DNA of 64,000 bases from Rhynchospora pubera. Its lineage: Eukaryota > Streptophyta > Magnoliopsida > Poales > Cyperaceae. Both the position numbers and the translations under genes were made by a program. The notes beneath the pieces are model-generated. The model did no database searches and was not told the DNA's origin. It worked only from the letters and a program-made list of their open reading frames with translations. How positions within the stretch are numbered: position 1 is the stretch's first letter; every line of letters begins with the position of its first letter. Location: positions 231,030,473 through 231,094,472 of the forward strand of contig CM051462.1 of assembly GCA_028095005.1 (NCBI GenBank). The letters are read 5' to 3'. This document shows, in pieces, positions 62,971 to 64,000 of this stretch.

Positions 62971-64000
62971 GCAGAAATGGGGATTTTGACCTACTTTCAC
63001 AAATATTTGGATCAGCTGAAGGAATCTTGGTATGCATATCTATAAACCTTGTTTTATTCTTTTTGCAATTACACACCTCATCTGTGATCTATGATATTGG
63101 TCTGTACTGTTTTTACCATGACTGGTCAGAATTATGGCGATATAATATTGAAAGCTTACATGTGTGTGCCTGCATGATGCTGTACTATATTTTTGTTGTG
63201 GAGTAATTGTGCCATTTCCTTATTTGTTGTTAGTTTTCTGAAATATTGAATGTTCTCCTTTATTGAACTTCTTTTGGAAAAGGTACGAGAAGTTGCAGAG
63301 GTGGGATGAGGCACTTCATGTATACAGTGCAAAGTCATCTCAGACTTCTAGTACAAACCAAAACTTAGATGCCACATTAGGTGTGTATTACTTGCTATGA
63401 TACAGATATTTCCATTTCTTGCACTTGATACTATCCTATCTTGTTGCTAGGTTTTATTTGACATATTTTTTGTTGCTTGTTTTTGTTTAATTTCTAATTT
63501 ATTGAGCCCTAATGTTAGGTCAAGTTCTAACATATTGCTGTCTGTAAGTCTTTTCCTTCTGTAAGTCACATCCAATATTATTATTCTCCTGTTCATATCA
63601 TCAGGAGTGCATGGGGTTCGGGTGTTGGACTCTGAGTTAATATGACAAGTGGGTCTCAAAATGGTTGGCCAGAAGTATATAATTGCTGATATGTGTACTA
63701 GTAAGATAATAAATGGCTGTAAAGGGAAAAATATGTCTTTATATATTTATATATTGGTTTTTAACAATCACTAGAGGAATTTATTCTTCTTTTTTGTAAT
63801 AATAATAGTAGTAGTAGTGTTTTACTTCTATTACTGTGTTCATTTTCCTTCCTTTTTACACAGGGAGCTTTATAAGGACCAACAAAACACATAATTTTCT
63901 CAATATTTTTATTCGTAACAGGGAGGATGAGATGCCTTGCAGCCTTAGCCAGGTATGAAAAATTGAATGCACACTGTAGAGAGCAATGGACAGCTGCTGA
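62971..64000 (+). CDS. TOR kinase FAT-domain-like exons (partial, runs off the window)
   Basis: Three exons join in frame with GT-AG borders: 62971-63029, 63283-63380, and 63922 to beyond 64000. Together they read ..QLKESWYEKLQRWDEAL.. then ..ATLGRMRCLAALARYEKL... This is the tetratricopeptide-like FAT domain of TOR (target of rapamycin), the nutrient- and growth-sensing kinase. The match is clear, but several residues differ from what I recall for the very conserved plant TOR, and one residue seems missing before QLKESW. Upstream TOR exons, which should number dozens, are not visible to the left. This may therefore be a partial duplicate rather than the functional gene. The first exon is preceded by a usable acceptor (TTATTTGCAG) and is in frame with the RIP-like sequence. 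Confidence 0.75.

Noticed and set aside
62735..62989. Gly/Val/Ser repeat protein in the alternative frame of the minisatellite
   Set aside because: It results from reading the 12-bp repeat in another frame and has no domain or start context.
1..64000. CRISPR arrays, bacterial operons, prophage
   Set aside because: The sequence is plainly eukaryotic with spliced genes. The short repeats seen are transposon ends and microsatellites.

Overview
The window is nuclear DNA of a flowering plant, most likely a monocot. The reasons are AT-rich sequence with typical GT-AG introns, plant LTR retrotransposons and MITEs, a malectin-like LRR receptor kinase, and three domains of the DUF6598 family, which I know chiefly from monocots. 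I cannot name the species.

Left part (1-19 kb). A CACTA transposon with striking palindromic subterminal repeats (1824-4585) lies upstream of a multi-exon malectin-like LRR receptor kinase gene (5150-10797). All kinase motifs are present, but one base-level frameshift interrupts the extracellular exon. A broken tandem copy of its second exon follows (11965-12513). A four-exon gene encoding two DUF6598 domains in one 710-residue protein is at 13912-16520.

Middle (19-39 kb). This is a nest of mobile elements. An outer Ty1/Copia element (about 20857-38920) has lost nearly all of its 5' LTR. It carries a Tourist-type MITE in its leader and was split by a second Copia element (22955-32656, target duplication ATAGG). 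The inner element has well-matched LTRs but no readable gag-pol. The outer element keeps a mutated gag-pol.

Right part (39-64 kb). A second DUF6598 gene (40688-41844) is followed by a long gene-poor stretch. It holds a reticulon gene relic, two Helitron-like 3' ends, a Mutator-like element inside a hAT remnant, a hAT element inside a Tourist-like MITE, and a 623-bp TIR element with a perfect 8-bp target duplication. At the far right a ribosome-inactivating-protein (RIP) like reading frame (from 62026) lacks the catalytic glutamate. It runs in frame, through a 12-bp minisatellite, into exons that resemble the FAT domain of the TOR kinase, and these continue past the window.

How the genes relate: RIP and DUF6598 are the two modules joined in cereal JIP60 (jasmonate-induced) proteins. 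Here they appear as separate loci on one strand within 50 kb, beside a receptor kinase of a class often linked to defence or senescence. The most unusual object is the possible RIP-TOR chimera at the right edge.
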